Part shown: in pieces, positions 50,501-61,636 of the stretch
Position numbering within the stretch: the first letter of the stretch is position 1
Layout: every line of letters starts with the position of its first letter
Assembly (NCBI GenBank): GCA_964030475.1
Contig: CAXIPT010000001.1
Coordinates: 4,028,849 to 4,092,848 of the forward strand
Source: Tethya wilhelma
Taxonomy: Eukaryota; Porifera; Demospongiae; Tethyida; Tethyidae
Direction: 5' to 3'
Length of the DNA: 64,000 nucleotides
Made by a program: the position numbers and the translations under genes
Notes under the pieces: model-generated
Told to the model about the DNA's origin: nothing
What the model saw: the letters and a program-made list of their open reading frames with translations, nothing else
Databases searched by the model: none

Positions 50501-53500
50501 CCTCGTTATGTCCCATAGTGACATTGGCAGTCATGTTCCACTACACCTCACTGCTGTGGAACCTAAGGGCTGTACTTCTCAAAGCTTGGAGGCTGCATAA
50601 TTGTGAGTTCTAATCTCATATCAGTGAGTGAGGCCAGAAAGGTCCCACTAGAGGGTGGGGAGAAATTATTCATTTGTGTATGAAAGTATTACTGAGGTTT
50701 CTGGTCAATGGTTAATTGCCATTGTGTATAATATGTATAGACCTAATGCAATTTTGTAACATGTATACATTGAATTATCTTGATTCCCAATTGAAGTTGG
50801 ATCACTCAACAACCCAACCCCCTTTGGTAATCATTATATGCCAGTCTGCATGTATGTTGTAATGGACTTACCATTCATACTTGTGGCGAGCAGATTTCAC
50901 TATGCATTCAATCTACTGTTCCTTTACATTTGAATGGATCAGAAACAGCATGCATACATGTGTAGAGTACATCAATTGAACATCTTTACTGTAATTCATG
51001 TACAGGCTCTTCTAGTGTTTTTCATGTTTGTTTCTAGCTGGGTGACATATGGAAAATGATACAAGTGGTAATTTAAGTGAGTTAAGTAGGTCCTTACAAA
51101 TAACCAGCAAGGCTGCAACATGGAGACTACAAAGTAACCTACAGCTGCTCAACATCAACTCAACCAGACACTCTTGTATGAAGTATAGTACTAACAGTGA
51201 TTCTACCTGGCTTTGGAACAACCTCACACTGTTTTCCTGTGCGGTTGCTCACTTAAAAAAATTATAATGTGTTTGTTTTGGTGATATGTTACAGATGGGT
51301 AGATGTGGGACACAGTTTCAGTATTGGAAGATTAAAGTTTTCTGACAGCTGTGAACTGCCGGGAAGTTAATGGAAGGGGGGTGCCACTGATATCTCTAGA
51401 CATTTCAAGTTGCAAGCTGTTTTGTCAGTGTAATTATTATTTTTTTGCTACTCAAACGTTTTCATAAGAATAGTATTGTGCCTTAAAATAGCATGCTCCA
51501 TCTGGACGAAAAGCTATTTTAAGTAAATGACTTGGTGGTTTGATGGACACCTGGGCGACGGATGATCGTGTGAGCTTACAGACTCAATATCACAAGAAGT
51601 TGTCACCATACATCTCCCCATTCACAAGTGGACTCAGGAATGTGCTATTTAATCACTGTGATGTCAAAAGCTTTGTAAAAGTCTTTTACGAGAACAAGTC
51701 TTGACTCTTAGCTGCATTGTAGTGCTAATCGTTGGATACACCATATTCTTTTCATGAGTACAACGTGCGCACAATTTGACATCCTATAAGTGGAATGCAT
51801 CTACTTTGTCACCGAGCACTAACTACACGTTTGTAAGTATAGGGTACACAACTTTCCCACTCAGCAGACTCGTGGGAATGTCCACCCGTGAGTGGCTGAG
51901 TCATATGGTCTCTCTCTCGCTGATTTTGCAAAAGAAAAAAAAGACCCTTTGCCTCTAACATGTTGTTGAGCTGTAGAGAACTTCCACACTCAACAGACGC
52001 TTATGGAAATGACCCTATACTCCCTTTTTTTCTCTCTCTCTCTCTGGTTTTGCAAGAAAGTCCCTCTGTCTCTGACATGTTGATGAGAGAGTGGAGTTGT
52101 AGAAAAATATGCTTTCCTGGTAATTACACCAAGAATAAAGCCAGGAATTGTCTAATTGAATTACTCCTACTTGTGTATAACTGGTATTATGCTATAATCG
52201 TTTGGAGTACGGTCAACTAGTTTGATGTGAATAGCTCGCATTGCAATCCAACCGCATATTCCCTACAGTAGTTACAGACAAAGCATAACATGTTATTATA
52301 GATACACGATGTGATATGCATTGGAAATGGGTTTGTTGTTCTCTGCTGTCTCTTACAAGGTAACGGTTGTACTCTTATGAGTATGTGGATACTGTTGAGT
52401 GTAGTTTCAATGTACATCAACTGTAGCAAGGCAAGCTGTTTACAGTGGTTGGTCAACATGGTCAGCTGTTGACCAACTATCAATTAGAGTAATGTAGTTA
52501 ACTGCCAGGTTAATTATTGTGATATTGTTTTCAAATTACTCTGGCACTTTTCACTTAGAGCAGAAGCAGTGCATCCCTTAGCTGTGTTGTTTTTGCTCTT
52601 GACTTAGGTGTTGTAGTTTACACAGTGCACCATGGATGAACAACATGTAGCGCAGCTGTAAAGTTTGTAGGGACCTGCCCACAATGGTATCATGTATTAT
52701 ACATGTGTATTAGACTTGAAAAAATATTGCAATAATTGCTAGAGCAAACACTCATATAAAAAAAGCCGTACGTTTTTTATTTAGAAAAACAAGTATGAGC
52801 ATATGTTTGTGTATAATAATGTGCTTACTCATGTACTATGTAAGTGTACTGCACTCACATATGTACTCACAATAAATGCACTCTCACACACACACACTAT
52901 TTCAGCTCCATGTGAACCTCCAGCAAATGTCACCGTAGCTGAAATCACTGCTCGAACTCTCAGTGTAGTGTGGCACCCTCCTCCCGCTGCTTGCCACAAT
53001 GGTGTCATTCAATACTATGTGATTGTGTACACCTGTAATTCACAGTGTGAATACAGTGCCAAACAACTTGTAGTTCCAGCTGATAGCAAAGTGATGACCA
53101 GCGAGCTAACTGGCCTCTCACCTTTCAGTGAGTGCTCTCTTGAAATTGCAGCTGCTACCGGACGGGGTGGATATGGCCCTTTCTCCTTCAACATTTCCCT
53201 TACCACAGATGAAGATGGTCAGTCAAGATGTTTGTTTTCACATAGCTATACATCTTAATGGCTGATCAGTAATGTTATCAGTGTATGAGTGTTCAGACAG
53301 ACAGAAAAGAGATTGTCAGTTGTTTTGACAGTCTTCTCGAACAATTTCAGTTCCTCCACCCACTGAAACTATTTTCACCATGGTTACGATACAATCTGAG
53401 AAAGCGATGGCTTCATCTTTTCACATCTGTTGTATGTTTGTTTACTTGCTTGTTTGTTTGTTTGTGTTGTATGGTTACAAAGTGTTTTCCTTTCTTTATT

Positions 53501-54342
53501 TTATTTTTAAACGAATTGTAAGCTTTAAGAATAAGTGGATGTCTAGTTACTGGGGACTGCCCCTTCGTTGGTGGTCTGTCATAATATTGGCTACATTAGA
53601 TTTGTGATGATAGGAGCTGAGCATGCTCATCATTTCAAAGTCTTCAATTATATACTTTCTTGGAAATGATTGGATTTGTCAGTATCTTTCAGTATGTACA
53701 TATATCCTAAAGCAGTTTATTTCTCACAGCAGTAAGCACACAGACTCCCACTCCTACTTGTATCACTGACCAAAATACGTTTTCTGGGAATTTTTAATTT
53801 ACATGCTTTTTAACCCATTGTGGGGAGAGTGGGATATCAGGTGCTGTTTTGTCAAACTTTCCTGTTTGGTGGAGTAAGCAAGACTATGGTTGAACAGGCT
53901 ATTATGCTTGTTCTGTAGCTTGTGCTGTGAGAAAGATTGCATAACCTCTTTTTTTAATTTTATTTATTTATTTATTAATTTTTATTTTCCTTCACACACT
54001 TATGTACAGTTCCTAGTGGACCACCGACTAATCTCACATTATTGAAAGCAACAGATCATTCACTCTCTTTGATGTGGGGACCCCCTAGTCGTTGCCATCA
54101 AAATGGAAATGTTTCAGAATACTCGCTGTACATCACAGAGTACACTCAACCCCCAGTGGCGAAGTTTCATTATTCCAGACAACACAGTTTCACTATCAAT
54201 GTCTCCGGTACAGCAACAGTTATATGGACACTCACTGGAAATACAACGTATGGTGTTAGCATTGCAGCTCGTACTAGAGCTGGCCTTGGTCCTTGTTCCA
54301 TCCCTCTCTATGCAACAACGTTAACCATTGAAAGTGGTACGA

Positions 54343-54397
<55 letters not shown>

Positions 54398-55296
54398 TGC
54401 ACGTGTAGAGAGAGAGAGAGAGAAGGGGTTATGATGTGAAGGGATATTTTTTTGTCATTAGCGACCTCCAAGCCTTCTCACAAGTCTATATGTGCGTGCT
54501 TTGAGGCCTTGTGTAAATGGATTGTCACTTTTATTTTCAAAAGCCTTTTGCTTGTCAAGCCTTTTCTTAGGGCTAAGCAAGTGCCTATAGCATGCATTAG
54601 GAGACTCATTGTGTTTGGACCTGTGTATAGTGCATCCATCTTTACGTGTCTGGATATACAGGCAGTGTGACTTTGAAGATATTAATTGTTTCATATTACT
54701 GTCCTCAATGCTTTCCTATAGGCAGCTTAGAATAGATCCCCACAGTCTGAATGCCATTCTGCTGGCTATTATGCATTCTAATTAAGGTCTAGACCAACAA
54801 TGACCTCTTTCTATCAAGTCCATCTCAAAAGTTGGTGTGAGTGCTCACATTATTATACCTGGATAATAATTTGAGAGTCAGGTTGGTAAAGTGACTTGAG
54901 GTTATCTGCCTAATAAGGTGGTGATGCTGTTGATTATTGCTAGTAATAAGACTTGAAATGGAAATTATTAAAGCCTAATTAGACTAATTCCTACAATGCT
55001 ATCCTTTTCTTGTGGCGACTAATTCTTGTAATTTAATACTAATGAATCTTAGTGTGTTCACAGCCGCAACCTAAGTGGGAGTATTGTATTCCCTCTAGTA
55101 ATAACCAGTCGGTGCAGCAGGAAGTGTCATTTGTCCCATAATTAATGCCAAGATTGTCTGCTCTAAGAATCTGCACGTATTCAAAATAAACTGAAGAGTA
55201 ATCTAACCCAGTTTCACTGGGTTTGCCATCTTTAGTGCATACCTGTAATTATGACCCCTCCATGCATGGCTGGCGATTTGAGTACCGACTCTTCGC

Positions 55297-55343
<47 letters not shown>

Positions 55344-56283
55344 NGTATGTGTGTATGTGTGTATGTGTGTATGTGTGTGCACGTGTAGAGAGAGAGAGAG
55401 AAGGGGTTATGATGTGAAGGGATATTTTTTGTCATTAGCGACCTCCAAGCCTTCTCACAAGTCTATATGTGCGTGCTTTGAGGCCTTGTGTAAATGGATT
55501 GTCACTTTTATTTTCAAAAGCCTTTTGCTTGTCAAGCCTTTTCTTAGGGCTAAGCAAGTGCCTATAGCATGCATTAGGAGACTCATTGTGTTTGGACCTG
55601 TGTATAGTGCATCCATCTTTACGTGTCTGGATATACAGGCAGTGTGACTTTGAAGATATTAATTGTTTCATATTACCGTCCTCAATGCTTTCCTATAGGT
55701 AGCTTAGAATAGATCCCCACAGTCTGAATGCCATTCTGCTGGCTATTATGCATTCTAATTAAGGTCTAGACCAACAATGACCTCTTTCTATCAAGTCCAT
55801 CTCAAAAGTTGGTGTGAGTGCTCACATAATAAATATTATACCTGCATGGATAATAATTTGAGAGTCAGGTTGGTAAAGTGACTTGAGGTTCTCTGCCTAA
55901 TAAGGTGGTGATGCTGTTGATTATTGCTAGTAATAAGACTTGAAATGGAAATTATTAAAGCCTAATTAGACTAATTCCTACAATGCTATCCTTTTCTTGT
56001 GGCGACTAATTCTTGTAATTTAATACTAATGAATCTTAGTGTGTTCACAGCCGCAACCTAAGTGGGAGTATTGTATTCCCTCTAGTAATAACCAGTCGGT
56101 GCAGCAGGAAGTGTCATTTGTCCCATAATTAATGCCAAGATTGTCTGCTCTAAGAATCTGCACGTATTCAAAATAAACTGAAGAGTAATCTAACCCAGTT
56201 TCACTGGGTTTGCCATCTTTAGTGCATACCTGTAATTATGACCCCTCCATGCATGGCTGGCGATTTGAGTACCGACTCTTCGC

Positions 56284-56322
<39 letters not shown>

Positions 56323-56684
56323 TGTGTGTGCCGACTCTGTGGGTGCATTCATGAACTAATTGGCGTATTAGATTGAGTAGTAATGCAATATGATACCCAG
56401 TGGTGGATTGTTAGGAAATAATCAGAATGCATGCCTGACCTGTTATGGAATAAATAGAGTGAATTGAGAACCCACCGTTAATTTCTCAACGTGTAGTGTT
56501 TGGGGTATGAATGATCATCATTACCGACACTGAAGTAATTACTATTACTATGAGTGAAGTTCTTTGTACTTAAAGGAAGAACTGAATGAAGCGAACACTA
56601 AAAAATAACCATAGAACAAGCTGTATGCCCTGCTCGAGGAAGTTATGTGCAATCTATCCATCCTTGCTTTTCCCCATATCTGCA

Positions 56685-56722
<38 letters not shown>

Positions 56723-57213
56723 GATGAAAACACTACGCTTCATTGGAGAATGGCACCCGCCATTGTGGCATATACTGCAGTTCTTGTCCTTGTGGTGTTG
56801 GGTATTATTCCTCTCCTAGCTGCCTCTCTGTTGAAGTGGTAAGCTGCTAAGTGTGGACAGGTGTTTGCTCGCTCTATGAGGAACATAGGATGAGCATGTC
56901 TACTGTTGTAGTGCACCATGTTCAGGTTGTAATGAAGGTGTTTTCCAATAGGCTTACCCAAGAGTCTACTTCAACTCTGCCTCTGATCTCAATGGATGAC
57001 TGCTCCCCCCCACACAGTGATTGTGCGTTGTATTCGAACATGGTTGATGATAGACAACATAGCTGTCAACAAGGAGGCTCTAAAATTATAATGCACACCA
57101 AATGTTCCAACAAAACAAGTCCTGAACCATTGAGTAAACCTGTGCTTCAAACAGTGCCTGAGGGTACAAATGGGTGTGAGATGGTTTTGGAAGATGAATT
57201 TCATTGTATTTAA
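27340..57213 (+). CDS. Type I membrane receptor with six fibronectin type III domains
   Basis: Exons at 27340-27514, 27945-28229, 28295-28434, 28510-28642, 38128-38436 (or its duplicate 38684-38992), 45692-45750, 45818-45898, 45961-46090, 52906-53217, 54010-54336, 56724-56838 and 56952-57213 join in frame to 775 residues. A signal peptide (MSLRLLIIVLLFAAVNC) leads into six FN3 domains with the usual Trp in strand B and 'L.P.T.Y.F' near strand F, for example PPGPPTDVRAL...ITINW, ALLPVQFQQNLTV...VLLSW, CEPPANVTVAEI...SVVW and SGPPTNLTLL...SLMW. Domain-bounding introns are all phase 1. A hydrophobic helix (IVAYTAVLVLVVLGIIPLLAASLL) precedes an 86-residue tail with no kinase or phosphatase and a single Tyr in YSNM. 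Ligand and role are unknown; cell-surface adhesion or cytokine-receptor-like signalling is inferred. Further FN3 exons may be missing, see 51761-51888. Confidence 0.75.
28648..28709. repeat. (AG)n microsatellite
   Basis: An uninterrupted AG run of about 30 units begins directly after the splice donor of FN3-receptor exon 4. Confidence 0.95.
37910..39022 (+). repeat. Exact 556-bp duplication across a single N (probable assembly artefact)
   Basis: Positions 37910-38465 and 38467-39022 are identical as far as I can compare, including poly-T runs, and are separated only by one N at 38466. Each copy contains the third FN3 exon with its splice sites. Exact identity ending precisely at a gap character is what an unmerged contig overlap looks like. 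The genome probably has one copy of this FN3 exon. Confidence 0.85.
41408..41440. repeat. (TG)n microsatellite
   Basis: TG run of about 16 units in a large FN3-receptor intron. Similar runs occur at about 43349-43382 and 47537-47570 in the same gene. Confidence 0.9.
46848..46930. repeat. Long (TG)n microsatellite ending at an N
   Basis: About 40 TG units end at an N at 46931. The true length is probably unresolved. The 95-bp dispersed repeat at 46932-47026 follows directly. Confidence 0.92.
46932..47026 (-). repeat. 95-bp dispersed repeat, copy 1
   Basis: The exact reverse complement of 60027-60121. It is bounded on both sides by TG runs. Internal sequence includes GGCCATAATTATGACTTGG and ends ATGCATGCAT next to the microsatellite. 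Confidence 0.88.
54346..56320 (+). repeat. Near-identical 1-kb tandem copies across an N (probable haplotype duplication)
   Basis: Sequence from 54391 to about 55343 is repeated from 55345/55371 to about 56320, with an N at 55344 inside a TG run. The copies differ by a few substitutions (for example ATTACTGTCC versus ATTACCGTCC) and small indels (one of about 9-11 bp near 55830). Differences at this level, joined at a gap character inside a microsatellite, fit two alleles assembled in series. There is no coding content; it lies in the intron before the transmembrane exon. Confidence 0.8.
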
Positions 57214-57832
57214 TTATTCACCTGATGTCTAGCTAGCTGCTGTAAGCCTGTGAATGGTACTGATATTTTCTATAGGAATCAGCCAACTGTTCAACTTGGT
57301 TAGTGTGTAATAATCTGCTAGTAATCTGCTAGCTGTCATTAGACTTTTTTTGCACAATAAAATTCATGTATGTAATTAGTAAGTAATGTAATCAACATTA
57401 ATTTTTTATTAGTGAATCTTAGACTATCTCAAGTGGTGCATGCTGCACAGTGCATTTGAATGGTGTCAATAAATGTAACTATTGTGTTCATAACATTACA
57501 CTCCACCCTAATGGCCTAGCAATGGTATAAATGAGGATCATGTAGTGAACAAGTTGTACTTGTTGCTGAATTGTAACATTGCTGTAACTGCTGTAAGTGT
57601 AGCTGCAAAACATACTAACAGATCTCTAACTGGATAACTGCTGGCTTCTGCATAGAGAACGCCAGAGAGCACCTAAGGCAAAAGAAAGTTGGAGAATAGA
57701 GAAAGAATTACCGTTCTAAAGTTGGCCCAGCTCTTGCCTGCGCGATACCACGGACGTCATTTCACAATCGATCAGTCGTGGGCGTACATATTTGTGGTCA
57801 AATACTATACAGTCCTCGTGCGAGATTTAGGC
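57214..57832. other. Spacer between FN3 receptor and homeobox gene
   Basis: AATAAA at 57356-57361 is a likely poly(A) signal for the FN3 receptor, 143 bp after its stop. The rest is AT-rich, becoming GC-richer toward 57740-57830, upstream of the homeobox core promoter. Confidence 0.5.
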
Positions 57833-57870
57833 TATAAAATGCTGAGCTTTAGCTGTTTCTTTTATCAGTT
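57833..57870 (+). promoter_or_regulatory. TATA box and initiator of the homeobox gene
   Basis: TATAAAA at 57833-57839 is followed by TCAGTT at 57865-57870, an Inr-like sequence whose A lies 34 bp from the start of the TATA box. The start codon at 57885 would then follow a 5' UTR of only about 18 bases. Confidence 0.55.
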
Positions 57871-57884
57871 CTGAGCCAACTATT

Positions 57885-59298
57885 ATGAGTGAGCGTCCTG
57901 AAAGTTGTACAAGTCACTCGAAAGCAAGTACACTGCAGCAGTTTCCAGTTAGGAGAATGAGGAACACAGCCGTTCTAGTGAAATGGATCGAGGAGCACCA
58001 AAGCAACCCGTATCCGACGAAGGCAGAGAAGCAGTACCTTGCTTACTACAGCGGTATGAATCTAACGCAGCTATCTACGTGGTTTGCTAATGCTAGAAGA
58101 CGAATTAAGAAGATAGGCATGAAGACGTGGCTTGAAGGAAGATCAACATTCACCGTGGACTTCTTCCCCACCAGTGCAACTTTGCAGCCTTCAAGAGCTG
58201 ATAGCTACGGAAGTAAGTATTTCTGCAAGAGTCTTAATTACATGAATGGATTCAGCTGCGAGTCCCCATGTTTTGAGACAACTAGACTACAGAAATATGC
58301 AGCTTCCATGTTCAAATTATTGGGCCCGCTTGTTGTGAACTGGCCAGCTGCAGTTTTGCAAGATGTGTAGTAATGTAGATTTGATGTAAGATATAAGTTG
58401 TTGATGTTGTCTTGCAACTTATCTTCCCATCCAGGTTCATATGCAACAAACCCTTATGCTGCAGCCTACACTACTCTATCAAACTACCCAACTCAACATG
58501 GACACTCCGCAACTATTGGCCTCCAAACACAACGTCTTCCCAATGGGCCTACCAGTGTGTACACATCAGATGCTTCATCACTCTATCAGAGCGGCACAAA
58601 CTCTTCATCAATTAATGGACTTTATCCAACACAGCGATCACTTTCACAACCTCTAGTTGGAATGTCTGCATTGACAAATTGGGCAGCTATGCCTTCAGCG
58701 TTCACTAGCATCCCCACTACATCAACAGTGAGCCTACATCAGCCACGTCTAGGGAGCAGTACTGGATCCCTACCTTCTCCGCTCACTGCTCAAGCGTACT
58801 CAGTGGGCACAATGGGAACGGAAACTGGACAGTCTGCGCTAGAAGTTAACGATGGTTCATACTCTCTCTCCCAAGCATCTCCTGAGCACATGCTTCCAGA
58901 ATGTGCATCATCTGAGCCTAGTAAGTTCCTACTGTGTGTGCATGCATGTGTATGGGTACCTTTACTGGCATCCTTGAAATTTTGACCTTATCTATCCACT
59001 AGTGTAGTTGTCTAATCCCGCCTTCTCTGCCACCTTAATCCACTTAAAAAACACCTTCCAGACACACTGGCTCACTGTGCACTAATAGTACACACTTAAT
59101 TCCTAGCCTAAGAAAACTCAGGTGAAGTGCCCACTTAGCATCTGTCTAAACACGAGTTTGAGCTCCTCCTCTTCTCAGTGTTCACTTTTAAATGTCTACA
59201 TTCTCTAGACAATGTAGTAACAATATTTCCTCCTTCTCTCCACTTCTGCAGTTCTTCAAAGGAGCCCAAAAACTCACTATCAATCTCAAACAGAGTGA
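57885..59298 (+). CDS. Iroquois-type TALE homeodomain transcription factor
   Basis: Three exons (57885-58212, 58435-58920, 59252-59298) give 286 residues. The homeodomain spans roughly residues 24-86 and contains the three-residue TALE extension with the PYP motif ([18 protein letters not shown]). Its third helix, [17 protein letters not shown], has Ala at position 50, as in Iroquois proteins, where most TALE classes have Ile or Gly. The rest is a Ser/Thr/Pro/Tyr-rich region without a recognised domain; no convincing IRO box was seen. The 5' intron falls after the homeodomain. Iroquois factors pattern tissues in bilaterians, and sponge members are known. The very short last exon ([15 protein letters not shown]) is supported by frame and a good acceptor but is the least certain part. 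Confidence 0.88.
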
Positions 59299-59986
59299 CA
59301 CACAATACACCTACCTGCTGGCAAAGAACAGCTGTAGATAATAATATTTACATGCTGACAGTTTGTCGCTAATTTTTTTAAAGAAAGCAACCAAGTCAAC
59401 TGACAATAATTATATTATTATTTCTTAATCTTTCTTTCTTCTCCCTTTTTCCTACCAACCCCTTATTCTTCTACTCATACCATTATATATATTATATCAC
59501 TACCCACTTTTGTTTTTTTCAAGAGTACACGTTTGTTTATTTGTTTTGTCAATACATTTATATAATCTTCACCGTGTCTGTGTCTTAAAGAGTAGCATTC
59601 TTCATCATCAAAGTATTTGTTGCACCATATTAATTATTCCATGGTTGCACTTAACCATCCTTTCATTTAATGTAAGCATTGTTCATAATCACCAGGCAGC
59701 ATATCCATTCACTGATTCCTTAGGTAAATCAAATCAATTCATGCATCCACCCATTTCTGATTCATGCAGTTTGTATTATATCAAGATTTATCAAAAAAGA
59801 AAAATTATGTTGATCATAATCCTTGGCCATATGCAGCATGAATTAGTGGCATTATCATCATAATGCATGTAGTGTACGACAAAATCTGTAGCTAGCATGC
59901 TATAATATTGTTTGCAAGATATCAACTCGGAGACCTATATATTAAACACGTACGATGAATATTTCATTGATCTAGGCAAAATACGT

Positions 59987-60029
<43 letters not shown>

Positions 60030-60302
60030 CATGCATATGTCTGCAAAGTTTGGTAATGGTCACCAAAAGACCAAGTCATAATTATGGCCACTGTGTGAAA
60101 TTATAATTAAATTTTAGTATATAAGATAATATTATACATACACTCAAAAAATGTAAAGATGTACCTGTTTAGTACAAGTAAAATTAATTATTAACTTCCA
60201 CAAACAAAAATAGAATACTCGCATAAAATAATACATGCATACGAGACTGAAAAGACAGGAAGAGTCTCATGTAGAAGATGCAAACAGTTTGTTCTTGTTT
60301 TC
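59299..60302. other. Spacer between homeobox gene and PIP4P
   Basis: AT-rich, convergent 3' ends. It contains a (CA)n run at 59995-60026 and the second copy of the 95-bp repeat. No further coding signal is seen. Confidence 0.5.
60027..60121 (+). repeat. 95-bp dispersed repeat, copy 2
   Basis: The exact reverse complement of 46932-47026, here preceded by a CA run. The two copies, 13 kb apart, keep the same junction with the microsatellite. Confidence 0.88.
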
Positions 60303-61561
60303 TCAACGCTCTATGCGACTTTGAGTCATGGCAAAATAAAAGCCTGCTCTTATCAAGAAGCCAATACCAGAAATGAACAAACCTGTAAAGGAAAGGAATA
60401 AAAGTAAAACTGTAATATGTTGAAGAACATCAAAAATAGTATAATTGTTGCATGGTCACTTACCAACCCAAACAACATAGATTCCTTGAATATAGCGTAT
60501 CATAGCATGTGGAGAGAATGGACACAGGATAATTTACATTATCTCGATTCAATGACGATTTAGAGAACACACTTACCTCCATGAGACTTAGCCCACACAT
60601 ACATGCCAGCCTGAAAACAAGATCAGGTGTAAAGTATATTATGTTAATCTTTGCAATACATGGACAAAACACTAGGAACAACAAGTAATGGAATGGTTCA
60701 CTGCACAAACAGTCTGAATAATTAAATTTTATATCATGTCCCTAGCTATAGCTGATAAGGTCTAAAGAGAAAGGGGAGGCATCAAGCAAAACCACTACAC
60801 TGCATGCATCTTTTTTTTTTCTTTCTTTTAATGATTAGCCTATGTAACATGGTCATAGCATGGCATAGCACTTTCACTACAGCTCCAAGGCTAGATGAGA
60901 ATGTGCAACAAAACTGAATTTTGACACATGACTACAATTAATAATACCGTATAGCAGGTAAATTTGGCGGGCTTAAAATTTGGCAAATTTTGCATTTTAG
61001 CGTGATTGACAATTTTAAATTTGGTGATTTAATTCTGCATGCTGCATTGTTTATATGTGCGTGCATGTGTATAAAACTGTTTGGCGATTTCAAAATAATT
61101 TACCAACTATTTGCCAAATTTACCCACTATACAGTAATTATCAGAGTGGATCTGCTAAACTCACTGTTAGTCCAATGGCAAGAGCAATAAATATGAGACC
61201 AATCACTAGGCAAAATAGTGCTCTATACCGCATCCAGCTGTTGTACAGATATGATCTGAATGGGCATGTGAATGAAAAAATTAAAGTAGTGAGCAATGAA
61301 TGAACAAGAGAGAGATAGCCAAAGGAACAAACCTTGATCTGCAGTGTGGACATCTTGCAACAGCTGCATTAGCTGGCCACTGTGTGTGTATGTGAGTGAG
61401 TGAGTGTGGGCAGGTTAGTGAGAGAATCATCCAATGCAATATAACACATACTCCATACTCACTAGTATTGATTTGTGACACTTTCCACACACTACTCTGA
61501 TACGGTCTGTGTTCACTGGACGAATGTCAATAGTACCAACCCCTATAGTACGTTTACTGCA

Positions 61562-61636
<75 letters not shown>

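Noticed and set aside
51049..51267. 72-residue plus-strand frame considered as the first half of an FN3 domain
   Set aside because: It lacks the strand-B Trp/Pro pattern and no acceptor joins it in frame to the receptor.
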